Assembly: GCA_963930655.1 (NCBI GenBank)
Contig: OZ005600.1
Coordinates: forward strand, 6,451,501 to 6,515,500
From: Myrica gale
Lineage: Eukaryota; Streptophyta; Magnoliopsida; Fagales; Myricaceae
Reading direction: 5' to 3'
Length of the DNA: 64,000 nt
The position numbers and the translations under genes are program-made. This document shows, piece by piece, positions 49,099 to 60,903 of the stretch. Position 1 is the first letter of the stretch, and every line of letters starts with the position of its first letter. Under the pieces are notes generated by a model that saw only the letters and a list, made by a program, of their open reading frames with translations, was not told the DNA's origin and did not search any database.

Positions 49099-51111
49099 AC
49101 ACTAAATTGGTCGATTTTCAAATAATTGTCACCTACACTGTTAAGAGCAAAAATCAGCCCTTATTGGTGACGGTTTCCGATAAACCTACATTTATATTAG
49201 GCCAATTTTTTTAGCATATTACGCACTTGACCCAATATTTTCTTTTTCTTTTTCTTTTGATCCATTTATCACACATCAATAAAATTTAAAATACAAAAAA
49301 GAAAACAAAACATGTCTATTTAAATAAGCCCAAAAAGAAAATAAAACATTTATATTTAAATCTTCTCTTTCAATTCCTGAATATATTCGCAATTGATTTG
49401 ATTAGTATCAATCATTTATCTATTCACGACAATGGAAGGATCCAACAACTGATTTCATAAACCGTATACTTTCATATTTATCCTAGAAGATTGCATCAAA
49501 AGCTTACTTAAGCTTGTATAGTGGTGGTCATGAGAAGGATCCAACAATATGAAAAAAGCTTCTGCAACAAAAAGAGCAATAACATAGGGGATTTTCTGCC
49601 AAGGGTCTTCTACAGCAGTTCCATTACATCCTTCCTCTTTTCTATTTCTTAGTTCACATGCTAGTTTGTTTTTATATTGTACTATTTTACAAGTTCACAA
49701 ATGTACAAATGCATTCAAAAATTCCAACAATCCACAAAATTGAATTTCAAACCCTAAAAATCGAAAACAAATGGTGAAAAGTTAAACAATAATGTCTTAC
49801 TACTTTCAATAGAACAAATTAAAATCAACAAACTCATTGATTTTTAACATCATACCGAAATGAATCTTAAGCCTTGAGAGAGAGATGTGGCATAGAAGAT
49901 TAAATGTGATTGACGCGTGAAGGAGCCTAAGGGGAGAAGAGGAAGGTGTAGTCGGCAAAGGAGGCGCGACAGCCGACAGGTGTGGTGGTCGGCGCAGGAG
50001 AGGGAGGGGAGGGAGAGAGAGAGGCACGAAGTGGGTGTGATCATGTGGATCTGTTGAAGGGAAGGGGAAATTGGGGGGAAGGGTGTGTGAGTTAATCTGT
50101 CGAAGGGAAATGGCAAATAAGGGGAGGGTGGGGTGTTACAAACGAGATAAACTACGTCGCTTTGTATAAAACATAAAAATAATTAATTAATTAGAAACCC
50201 GATTTCCAGAGAACCAAGAATACCCCTAGGTTTTCCAAAAAATACTAAACCAACACCGACACCGATTAAGCCAGGTACCGACAATCCGATGACGATGCCA
50301 CAAGAAAATTCCGGTGGAACTGAAGAACCCTGCATCGAATTACAGCTCCATATAGAAAGGCTATGAACTTCGTTGATCTCTGAATTTTGATCCATTTTAA
50401 TAAATAATTTTTGAATTTTCAAATTAATCATAAAAAATCCTTGATTTTATAATTTTTATCAAATAAGTTTTTAAATTTATATATTCACATATCAATTCCA
50501 ACCATAAGTTAACATGTCACCCAAAACTAAAATGATGTGACATGTAATATTTGTTTAAATAAAAACTAAAGTGTGAATTGTTAACTTTGGAAATGAAATT
50601 CTAAGAAAACTTCGTTTTCAAAGATTATAAAGATACCTCTAAACAATTTGAAAACAAAATGAAGATTTTGTTAAAAGAGGTTAAAACTTGCTTAAACCTA
50701 AATAGAATGAAATAACAGGTTTTGAAAAAATATAGCTCCGGAAAAAGTCGACTTCTAAGCTAAGGAACTTTGTCCAATTGCTTGCCTAATATAAAGTATA
50801 CAATAGTGGTGGAAGATACTTTCTACAGTTACTTCTAAATAAAAAAAAAAAGATACTTTCTACAGTTACTACAAAATAGACCTGAGTTGTTCAGCGTGGC
50901 CCCAATTCTTAGCAGCTCCTCCATTAGCAAACAAAAAGGTTCAGAATACAGCTAATGTCTATCATCACAGGTCCACGTCAACATATCATGGAATTGTTCT
51001 CTGCAAGCATGCCACAGCAAAACAATATGATCAAAATTATGCTGAAGGCAATTCGATTGAAGTAAGATACTTTACTTCCGGAACCATCCGTTGACTTTCA
51101 CTGACCATCCG

Positions 51112-51131
51112 CCCCCCCCCCCCCCCCCCCC
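51112..51131. repeat. Poly(C) tract
   Basis: About 20 consecutive C roughly 400 bp past the 3' end of the deoxynucleoside kinase coding sequence. Confidence 0.85.
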
Positions 51132-51520
51132 AGCTCAATCAGAAAAACATGATACATACTTACGCTATAAAAAATGGATAGAACCATGGGAACGAATCTA
51201 CAGGGCTATCACCTTCTAACACATACAAACAAGTTGCAACTAAAATTTCAACCAATTCACATTATCTGCTCAGAAAGACATACAGAGTATCAAAGCAAGT
51301 CGATGCTCGCTCAAAGGAAAGCTTCAATACTTTAAACAACAGACCATCGAAGCATTCTGCGACCCTACTAATTTCTCTACATCACTAAGGGGTAAACAGT
51401 TGAAGCCATTTTTACATGAACAAAGACCTAAACAAATCACCCAAGATCATCAGATAAAAACAGATACATCTGACATAGATCTGGGTTCAAAAACATAAAA
51501 GGAACCTGGATAAGGTGTTG

Positions 51521-54500
51521 CTAGCCCGACAAGAATGATATGGCTCGTCTGAAATCCAAAGACTTGAGGGCAGACTCAGGGAAATGCTTTCCATCAGGTA
51601 CCCATAGCCCACTCTTATGGGGCAGCATCACCTGGGGATGGCTACTCGTTGCACCTTCAGCAGCTTCTGTAGATGGAATTTCTTTCTTTTTTTTCACAAA
51701 TTCAAAAAACTCTGCAACCTGGCGTGCATACCTTCAACAAGACAAATTGCAAAAGACAAATCAAAAATGCATTTCGGCATTGCAGTGAACACAGAGGAGA
51801 TTAGTCACATAGATATCGTAAAAGATAATAAGTAACTGAGTACCAAAGGTAAAGGATGAAATAGAGACTAAGCACAAATTTGGTCAATGCATAAAAGTTT
51901 AAAACATAGCAAAAATCAACAATAAGCTTATACACCACCTACAAGACTCCCTTGTTGTCTATTATCTCTCTCTTTCACGCATAGACAATTTGAGAAATAG
52001 GCAAATGGAAAATTTCAAAGATGCATGTCAATGATCAGTCAATTAGCCTTACAGTATTCCCTACCAAATTATAGAACAAAATGAACATTACTTAACAGAA
52101 AAATTCATTTAACAAAGGATAAGGAATTGTTGAAGAATGTGGCCTACTAAGTCCTCTCCTTAACCCCCCCCCCCCCTTTCTCTTCCATCTTTCCCAGGTT
52201 TTTTTTTTCTCATTTCGGGATGTAATAGTTGCTGCAACTTTTCAGCAAAGATCACACTTCAAAGCACGTCAATCAAATCAATATGATTAAACCATCATGG
52301 CAGCTCACAAATTGTTTAGACAATTAAAGACAAACAAGCCATCAACGGACAAAATATAACAGCTCCCAAAATTTAAATTTGGTGCAAAAATAGGCAGTGT
52401 GTTACACCACCCACACCACAACAATAGTCCAAAATATCGCAATGGAAAAGTTCACAAAAAAATGTTCAATTCAGCAACAACCTCCCCCTTTTTTTGGTTG
52501 GGGTTGGTTGGGGGAGGAGCCAGTAATAATTCTATGCATAATCAGTAAGTACTGAGTAGTAGGTTCTGGTCTTACTGCCTCTTTGCTTCAATGTCTTTGC
52601 TGAAATCAATGTTGGGTTCGCAGTCAAGAACCAAAGCAGGAACCTGCTCAGGAGCAAGATATCTTTAGGTACATAAGCTACGGTAAGCCCACTAAAAGGT
52701 GTCCAAGGAACAAAAAAGAGTTCACTAAAAGGTAGCAGATATGTTACCTTTTGGATACTTGAATGCATATGATCACCCTCCAGATAGAACACACGATCCC
52801 TTATTTCCGGATGTAGGGAGTTGTCCATGTGCAAGGGCAACTTACTAACAGATAATACACCGTGGTTTCCACTTTGGAATGGGAAAAGCCAGCTCTCATG
52901 CTTTTCATGTAAGCCACGGAGATACTCCAGGGAGACTCCACCCTCCTCTGTTCTTTTTCTTAGTTGCATTCGCTTGTGGCATGTATCAGGAGTTGCTCTA
53001 AGATATATGAAACCATCAGGGATAAGCCCAGGCAAGCATGATACCACCGGATCAAACCATGAGTCATAAATACTGATCTCCATCTCATTCATCCAATTTG
53101 CCTCATGAACAGCACGTACAAAGACCTTTATTGAATTAAAACAAGATAGAACAGATGAGTAGTGAAACTCTCAAATTAGGTCATAAGCTGACCCATGTTG
53201 AAAATGTCCTAAAATCATCTTAGATTCTTTTATTATTATTATTATTATTATTACAGGAAAGTAAAGAGTTAATAGAACATGAGATCATGAAGAGTTGTGG
53301 GGACTATGCATTCCATAGGACAAGCGTACTTCATCAAGTAGAATTAAAAAGGCAACTTCTAAACAAAAATAACAACACCTCTAGAGAGAGAGAGAGAGAG
53401 AGAGAGAGTTACCATCCTGTCACTGAAGACACTCCTTTCCATTAATCGAAGGGGCTTGATACCACCCGATGACTCTCTCTCTTGCATAACTCTCGTGACG
53501 AAAACATAATTCTGGAAGGTATAAGCATACCTTTGTGGCTCAGCATAAAAAGCATCTAATATGTTGAAGTGGTCAGGTCCAACATCCTGCCACTTGTTAA
53601 TGGGTTCTGGAACAATCTCAACAAGGTCACGTAGCTCAAGCGTTTCATTAGCTATTCTCTGCAGGAAAGTAGTCTTTCCAACGCTGATATTTCCCTCCAC
53701 ACAGAAAGTGATTTGTTTCTTCCGGGCTGGCTTCACATCTGAGTCTGAACTGTCCTCCAACTCTTCATCAACACTCTCTTTGATATATGTGGTTATACTC
53801 TCAGCATGGTTTCTGTGTATGATTCCTACAGAACTCTGTAAAAACTCAACCATCTTCTGACTAGATTTGCCTAAGAACTGCAAAAGGACGCACAGATATC
53901 ACTATCATAAAAGAGCTAGAAAAAGTATATATCCTCTGTTTGCTTGGACCATGAGCGTGTGCTTAGTTTCTTACAAGACTTTCTCGAGTTTAACCTTTTA
54001 AAATAATAACAACTGGCCATAGTGAATTAGCTCAGAGTACACGAGGAAAACAAGCTGCTACAATTTTTTAGATCCATCAGCCATTTGTTAAAAATGTAAG
54101 CCATGGGAAAATTAGGGAAAAGTTTCAAAAGACTCGATTATTTTAAAAGCACGCTGGGTATTGCACAGCTAAGCCAGAGTTGGATTTCAGCCCATACCAA
54201 CATATAGTAGAAACACAAACTTCAAGTACAAGTTCCAAAAACTTGGCTTTCATAATAAAATCGCAAAGCTAATCTGAAGTCGAGCAAGTTCAGGTGTAAG
54301 GGGGCAACATAAACAGAGTTCGATTTCCACCAACAAAACTCATTCGGGAGACACCCATTCCATCGCAACACACCAAACTAAAACAACAAGCAATATATCT
54401 CCTCTAGCACTTTAGCACCACAAACCCAAAGCTTTCGAGTACAATAACTCAATATTTCTGCAAGATAACTCGAGATTTCAAACCTACCTTGTCCTTGTAC

Positions 54501-55120
54501 AATTGCTTGAGTTCAGCAACTCCTCCAATCCCCTTCTCCGCCAGCTTTCTCGAATTCCTCGGCCCCACGCCCGGAATCGTCAACAAATCTGGATTGCCTA
54601 CAAACAACGCCGGTGAACCCCTCTGCCTCCTAGCACCACCACCAGTCAACCTCGATGGCTTCTCCTCCGACCCCTTGTGGGCCTCCGTGCCATCGGAACT
54701 CTCCGCAACCTTCTCGAACCCCGTTGAACCCGACCCATCAAAGCCCGCGTGCGTCCACGCCCCCCGGGAACCGCTCCGCCTGCCCTTGAGCACTACCCAA
54801 GCCCGGAAGGAAGGTCTGTTATCGATAGCACAGTGGCATATAACACAGAAATTGCCGGGCTTGGCGGCGGCGAAGAAGCGAGAGGAGAGGGTAGTGGTGG
54901 TGATAAAAGACTTAGCAGAGAGAAAAGCAGCGAGGGCCGAGGAGGAAGCGGGGCTGGGGTTGGGTAAAGTGTGCACGGTTGGTGGGACCGGCATTGGAAG
55001 AAGAAGGTTTCTTGGGGCGGTAGCGGTTCTGAAGCGCAGGGTTTTGGAGGCGGGATTTCTGAGAGGAATAGAAAACAAGTTGTTGCTAGGGTTTTTGAAG
55101 GGCAATGAGAGCTTCTGCAT
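51521..55120 (-). CDS. dNK: Deoxynucleoside kinase (dCK/dGK/TK2 type), organelle-targeted, with N-terminal helix-hairpin-helix segment
   Basis: Phosphorylates deoxyribonucleosides with ATP in the salvage pathway feeding dNTP pools, probably in plastid or mitochondrion. 584 residues; exons in coding order 55120-54488, 53877-53413, 53125-52748, 52643-52576, 51731-51521, all in phase. Residues 1-60 or so are a basic Ser/Thr/Leu-rich transit-like region, followed by a variable Gly/Ser/Arg linker. LTIPGVGPRNSRKLAEKG (180-197) is a helix-hairpin-helix signature. The kinase domain starts near 265: P-loop GNISVGKT (273-280), VEIVPEPINKW, the catalytic ERS (358-360), YDSWFDPV, and the LID-like Arg-rich CHKRMQLRKR. 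The poorly conserved tail runs to FRRAISFLSG. The start is ATG 55120; the upstream codon is GTG. A GA repeat and poly(G) at 55226-55253 lie upstream, and a (CT)n tract opens the second intron. Confidence 0.94.
53230..53253. repeat. (ATT)n microsatellite
   Basis: About eight ATT units in an intron of the deoxynucleoside kinase gene. Confidence 0.85.
53383..53409. repeat. (AG)n microsatellite at the intron edge of dNK
   Basis: About 13 AG units ending right beside the donor site of the second dNK intron; on the coding strand the intron starts GTAACTCTCTCT. Confidence 0.85.
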
Positions 55121-56667
55121 CACTTCTATTATGCATTTCCCACACCTTTATGTCTTCTTCTTTCCTTTTTTTTTTCTAAATTGTCTTCTTCTTTCCTGCA
55201 ACTACAGGAAACAGAGTGGAAGAGGGGGGGGGGGGGGGAGAGAGAGAGAGAGAGGGTTTGAAAATGGGTGCTACGGTTTTGGAGGCCTTTTCTGACATTC
55301 AGACAAAGGAATTTAGGGTTTTCTTTTTTTTTTTTTTCTCAGCAAAAGGAATTTAGGGTTTAATTTGTAAACTTCTGTCTTCTGCTCTAATTTATTCCTC
55401 TTTTTGAAATTCCCCCTGCTGTGCGTGTCCTTCTATCATGGGAGCGGTCTCATAGTAGTTGCCGTGAGCTCCTTCTATGTTTTCACGTTTCCAATTTCCA
55501 TGGAGAAGAGGGAACAAGAATGCCAGTGTAGACAAACCGAGGGAGATTGAATGCCTTCCAAATCCAACCACTCCTCTGTTCGCAGGAAAGAAAACGAATC
55601 ATCTAACTTGACCTAATTATCTTTTCTAGACAATGAATTGGCATCCAACCAGATACACCAGACAATGAATTAGCATGCACTAAGATAAACGGACGTAATT
55701 TTTTGGAGTCAATCAAACAACGAGGGGGTCCATGATTGCTAAGATGGACACATTCTCATTGTAATTTTGTCCCTTTGTTTCGTTCTTTGTATTTGTGGAC
55801 TGTGCTGGTCTGGTGGACCGCAGGCGCTTGTTCGTGGTGCGGTGGGCTGCGCGTCATGGATTTAGGGAGAAGAGACAGATTTCTTTTAGTACAGAACCTG
55901 TGAGCTACCAGACAAAAATTATTAAGGCGATTACCAGAGAGAAATATTTTTCCCTTGTACGGTTGTACCACGTCATGCTCACAGAAAGAGGAAGGTCCCA
56001 CCCATTTCCGGCCAGTAATCTTCACACGTCATCAATCTAAAGTAGTCGGATAATTGCGCAACAAAGAGTAGGACGCACTCGTTTATGGCTCTCACCTCAT
56101 TGGGCTGATCCTCAAAACTATTGGGCCGTGAAATGATCCAGTATCAAAGCCCACAGCAGTTCTGAGTCATATTCGTTTTCACTATTTTCTCAGGATTCTA
56201 AGTATATTCACAAATCTACCACCGAACATATTCAGAATTCAAACACAAACACCAATACATTTTACACAATCTCCAACAATTTTTAAATTTTTAATTCAAC
56301 ATAAATTTTCTCTCTCTATACTTTTTCACATAACTCTAATACTTTTTTATTAAACAATTACATCAAATCATTTCTCTCTCCACTTTTCACAAACACCAAT
56401 AAAACACTATTCAACATAAAAATTCATAACTTCTCTAAAATCCTACATTTTTACTCAAAACGAACATAACCTTATACTTTCACTGAATGGATTGAATTAG
56501 ACGGTTTTACCCTTGTTGGGCAATGAGATTATAAGCTATCGTGGGCTAAGTGGGGCTTCTGATTTAGGATTCTTCTGTAACGGGTGGGCTTTTAAGGAAG
56601 GTTTCCGCTTTGTTTCAAGCTTGCCCCGTTACGCTCTATCAGATGTCCTGGAAAGCTGAATGGCTTA

Positions 56668-56865
56668 GGCTGTGTTTGTTTTGTAAAATTTTAGTGTTGT
56701 TAAAATTTTAGGTATTGGATTTAGTGAAAAAGTGAAGAGAGAGATAATTCTTTATATTTTTTGTAGTAAATAGTAATGATGTGATTGAGAGAGATATATT
56801 ATATTGTAATATTTAATTGTGTTAAAATTTTAGAAGGGGTAAAATTTTTGAACACAAACGCACCC
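56668..56865. mobile_element. Tourist-like MITE, copy 2 (198 bp)
   Basis: TTA duplications at 56665-56667 and 56866-56868. Ends GGCTGTGTTTGTTTTG and AACACAAACGCACCC. It is nearly identical to the copy at 48567 along its length, including TAAAATTTTAGGTATTGG and AGTGAAAAAGTGAAGAGAGA. The high similarity suggests fairly recent spread of this family. Confidence 0.9.
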
Positions 56866-58450
56866 TTAGATGAACTGCTTCGTTCATTTCATGACTCATG
56901 TAGATCTCCCACACCTGGTAAAGGCAATTACCTGAACACCCCACCCCTACCTAAAAGGAAAAAAGAGAATATTTTTTTCTGTAGAACCTGTTTTAGTTCT
57001 TTTCCTTAACCATTTCTCTGGTAAAAGACTAAGGAACCTATTATATACTTCTGTTATTTCCAGAAAGGAAGATATCCAGACATGATCTCCAGTGACCATC
57101 TAGCATTGGAACAAAGGTCATGTTTGCATTCCCAGTTTTTTTAAAAAAAAAATTGTTGGTATTGTGAAAATTGAGGTAGATTGTAATTTTATTGAATTTT
57201 GGGGGGGGGGGAATAGTGAAATTTTTAAAATATGTTTGGGAGATGGTGAAAAATTATAATTGAATTTGAGAGTCCGCAGTCCAGCAAACAACCAGCTAAG
57301 AACTCAGAGTTTGCATATTTTTTATGCAAGTAATTATTATAAATATTTAGCCATGCATGCACCAAATTAAGTTGATCCTGCTATATGGTTTTCATCCCAT
57401 GTCATATATCTTTTCTTCCTCTCTAAAGTCTAAACAGAACCAATAGAAATGGCAATCGACCGCGAACATTTCATTACTACTGATCAACGTGCCCCCTCGT
57501 ATGTATCATCTTTTGTACTAAACGATTTAAGTCCTTTCTAAAGACCCATGCACCTTGGAAAAGATCAAAAGGTTTCGTTATGTGAGCTGAATAATGCATT
57601 AATTCCTTGAATCATAGTCTTCTGATTGGTACGTAAAAGCTGTGGAACAATAATTAACATGAGATCAAGTACTTGCTCGACAAAGTTGGCGACCAAGGAG
57701 ATGATTTGATCGATCGGATGGATTGTTCGAGAACTTTTCCTTTAAATATTCTTAATTTTATTTAACCCCGGCCTCCAACAAATTAATTAAGAAAAAACCA
57801 TGCATGGGAAAGTAGTGCGAGCATGTCATATATGTTAAACGTAGAATGCATGGATGGGCTTATATTCAACGACTATCAAGAACAAGAACCCCAGTACTTT
57901 TCCCAAATGTGAGGAATTAATATTAAATCTCGAGGTCTACTAAGCTTTAGTTTAAAGGGCTTGGGAAAGATGGAACAATACAATCGATCGCAAAGTCTCG
58001 ATCGAAGTTCTTAAAAACCTCAGGCTTAGTGGCGGCCCAAAGAAGCAAGTACTCATCACTTAGATTTTTTGAGATATGCCAGTTTAATTATAATTACTTT
58101 GCATTTAAATCTATATCTAGCTATATAAAGCAGAGTAGTAGAAGGGAGCAAAGTGTGCTCATGAAGAATGCGTGACTACGATAATTTGTTGATCAGGATC
58201 ATGAGAAAGCTACAGATAAGTTATATTTTTCATAAAAGGCTACAGTTCTTTTTTTTTCAAATTCCCAGCTTCATGGTATCCAAGTAGTCCCACATTGAGC
58301 CAGAGTTCGTATTTTATGATATTTTGCTTGGCCAAGTGACCAAGTCATGAGAACTTTTTTCCCCCACTACTGTGAACTGGTTAGAGTAGCAAGCGTTTCC
58401 ATGCATTAATCATATAAAGTGTCGCTGGTTTGGACTATTCCCTAGTTAGG

Positions 58451-58570
58451 GTTTAGATCGACTACTAGAAAATAGACTTTTAGTGATGAAATTATCAGTG
58501 ATCAAATGTGTTTCGTCACTAAAAGTCTATTTTTAATTGATGAAATGAGTTTAGATCGACTCTAGAAAAT
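58451..58570. mobile_element. Small CACTA-like relic with hairpin and flanking direct repeats
   Basis: AAAATAGACTTTTAGTGATG (from 58469) and its near-exact inverse (58511-58534) form a hairpin. The start ACTACTAGAAAAT resembles CACTA element ends. The block GTTTAGATCGACT..CTAGAAAAT occurs in direct orientation at 58451 and 58549. It is too short to carry any gene. Confidence 0.55.
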
Positions 58571-60671
58571 ATATTGAGTTTAAGACAATAGAGCGTGTCA
58601 ACCAAAACCAAAAGAGGAAAATTCTCACGGTAGTGCGTACGTGGTACATGTTCAGGCTAGCTATAGCTACCAATATTGTGTTTAATTAATTAATTAGAAA
58701 TAATCTTCATGATGTGAACCGTGAATTCATGAACTAATTAATAAGAACTGATCATCGATCCCTAGCAATATACATTGAATTGAAAAGTCAAAATGTGGGA
58801 AAGGAAAGCCAATAGGTTTTCCAGTGTTAGTTTTAAAAACCCTAAGTTTAATTTCCAATATAATATAGGCTATTATAATTGATCAAGACTCGTAGACAAT
58901 ACAACTAGCTGTAGCCTATAGCTAGCCTAGCTAGGTCACTTAGCCTGACCAAGATGAAATGTGATTACCAAATTCTAGCGGCTCCGGAAGTTTGACATCT
59001 CCAAAAAATGACAGTTCTTGAATGGCTCACTTCCCTCGTCATGTGTTATAAGGTGCATTTGTCTGCTTAAGGGGTTGACACTCAAAGGTGTCACATTCTT
59101 ATGAGCAGCAAAGTGACAGCCGAATTAGGTACGGGTAACGTGAATCTTGGCTGGCCTTCTAGAAAAAAAAAAAAACTCCACCCCCACCTGCATAACTACT
59201 TGGCTATATCATGTTTATCTAATCTGCAATTATTATGCTTTAGAATAAAATAGTCGGATAGAAACAGGAACCCAAAGAGAAAAAGAACCCGATCGAAGTA
59301 GAGCCCATGTATTGATGAGAAAAGACAGAGGTAGTTGCAATTTTAAACGTCACCCTATCTATACCAACCTTCACCAACCATCTTCTTTCCCATATGCCGT
59401 GCCTCTACCAAGTTCCAAGTTGGTAGTGTGTATCCACTTTTTTTAATTTGCTTTATCTGCCCCCGCACTACGTATTGGCTGCTACCTGATGGGAATGAAA
59501 CGGGAATTGCTTCAGTGACGGGGAAAACTTTCAGGATATTTATATATGCCTGAGTCCAGCTTCGGGTCAAAAGAAGATTGCAGCATATATTATAACTTAC
59601 AGAAACAGATGTTACACAGCTGAACTCGTTGCATGAAAAATCCGTGCTTTCATTTAATGCAGAAGAGGGCGTTGTGGGATATTAATTTTCTGTTAGGCAT
59701 CTCACATGAGATCGATTGATATTGATGATCTCATTGAGTGAGATTATTAAATTCACATATGGTTAAATACAATTGACTTTCACCCAGATATCTGCCACAT
59801 GATCATCAGAAGATTCTAAACAAATGATTTCTTTTTTCTAAAGCTAAATTAATAAGTTACATGATGTAGTGGAAAATCTTCTCCTCCCATGTTATGCTCT
59901 ATTCATTGGTGCAGTATGCACGTTAGATGAATGAAATAGAAAGCAAAGAAAATGGTATTTTATATCTAGGCAGCTTCAAGCCTAGAAAGGAACTTATCTT
60001 TTTGTCAATGGCTTGAACTTGACGTATAAGAAGGCCCTAGTTTAATTTGTGTATTAAAAATGTACAGCTAATTGTTTGGTCTTTGACAGTGGGATATGGT
60101 TTTCAAGAACCTTGATATTTGGTTCGTGCTGATAGCAAAATCAAACCCGAATAGTTCGAGGTTGTTCAGACTCAATTCCAAAGTAGAAGTTCCACCGCCT
60201 AAGTTCCTTACCTCGTTTGACATGCTCACCCCGCGACGTGGTTGTGATCAACTTATAGCTGGATTTTAACCAATTTTGTTCGAAAGTTCTTCGTGATTGA
60301 TGAGTTGACCTAAAATTTGGTTACTTTTCCATTTGGATTTCATTTGGCGACTACGTACCAATTGCAAATTGCTTTAGATTGCAATGCCTTGTGGTGCATC
60401 TTCTATATTTCCTTTTTCCTATGTCACTTTGATGCTTTGATTTAGTCATATATTTGTTTGTATCAGAAGTTGACAAAGAAGTTGGAGTCACAATCCGCCA
60501 CTTTCTTGATGCCTTAGTTGTCGTGCGTAAAGAGTCGGCCAATTTAAGAAACAGAAGAGTTGCTGCAGCTGGTTGATGGCCAACGTACGTACGTAGGACC
60601 TCGAAGTCATCTAAAGGATTAAAAATTTTCTCTGAAGCTAGCATAAAAATCGCAGAAGATTATAAAAATAA

Positions 60672-60903
60672 GGAATAAATGCAAAATCAGTCAATGTACT
60701 ATACGCAAAAATCGATTTAGTCCCTGTGATATGAAAAGCATCGATTTAGTCCCTGTGATTCTATTTTCGTTTGTTATTGGTCCTCCATCAGGGACTAATT
60801 TTATCACTTTTTGAAATCACAAGGACTAAATCGATGATTTTCATATCACAGGGACTAAATCGATTTTTGCGTATAGCATAGGGACTAATTTTGCATTTAT
60901 CCC
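60672..60903. mobile_element. 232-bp foldback MITE, Mutator-like
   Basis: The arms of about 85 bp are near-perfect reverse complements. The left contains ACGCAAAAATCGATTTAGTC, and the right contains the complement ending GCATTTATCCC. The repeated motif TTTAGTCCCTGTGAT appears twice per arm. The 9-bp word TAAAAATAA flanks both ends (60663-60671 and 60904-60912), the duplication length typical of Mutator-like elements. Confidence 0.88.

Larger units (their letters stand above)
48374..51520. other. Convergent intergenic region between FANCM and the deoxynucleoside kinase
   Basis: Contains the Tourist-like MITE at 48567, a perfect palindrome at 49069, a GA-rich segment around 49900-50100 whose minus-strand frames are low-complexity Pro/Ser/Leu sequence, and a poly(C) tract at 51112. 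No gene was recognised. Confidence 0.6.

Noticed and set aside
49806-50116. Minus-strand frames rich in Pro, Ser and Leu
   Set aside because: Low-complexity translation of a GA-rich tract; no domain or splice context.
54489-55295. 268-codon plus-strand frame
   Set aside because: It is the antisense shadow of the first dNK exon, whose minus-strand reading has conserved family sequence.
59355-59570. 71-codon minus-strand frame
   Set aside because: No motif, no splice partners and no family recognised; not distinguishable from chance.
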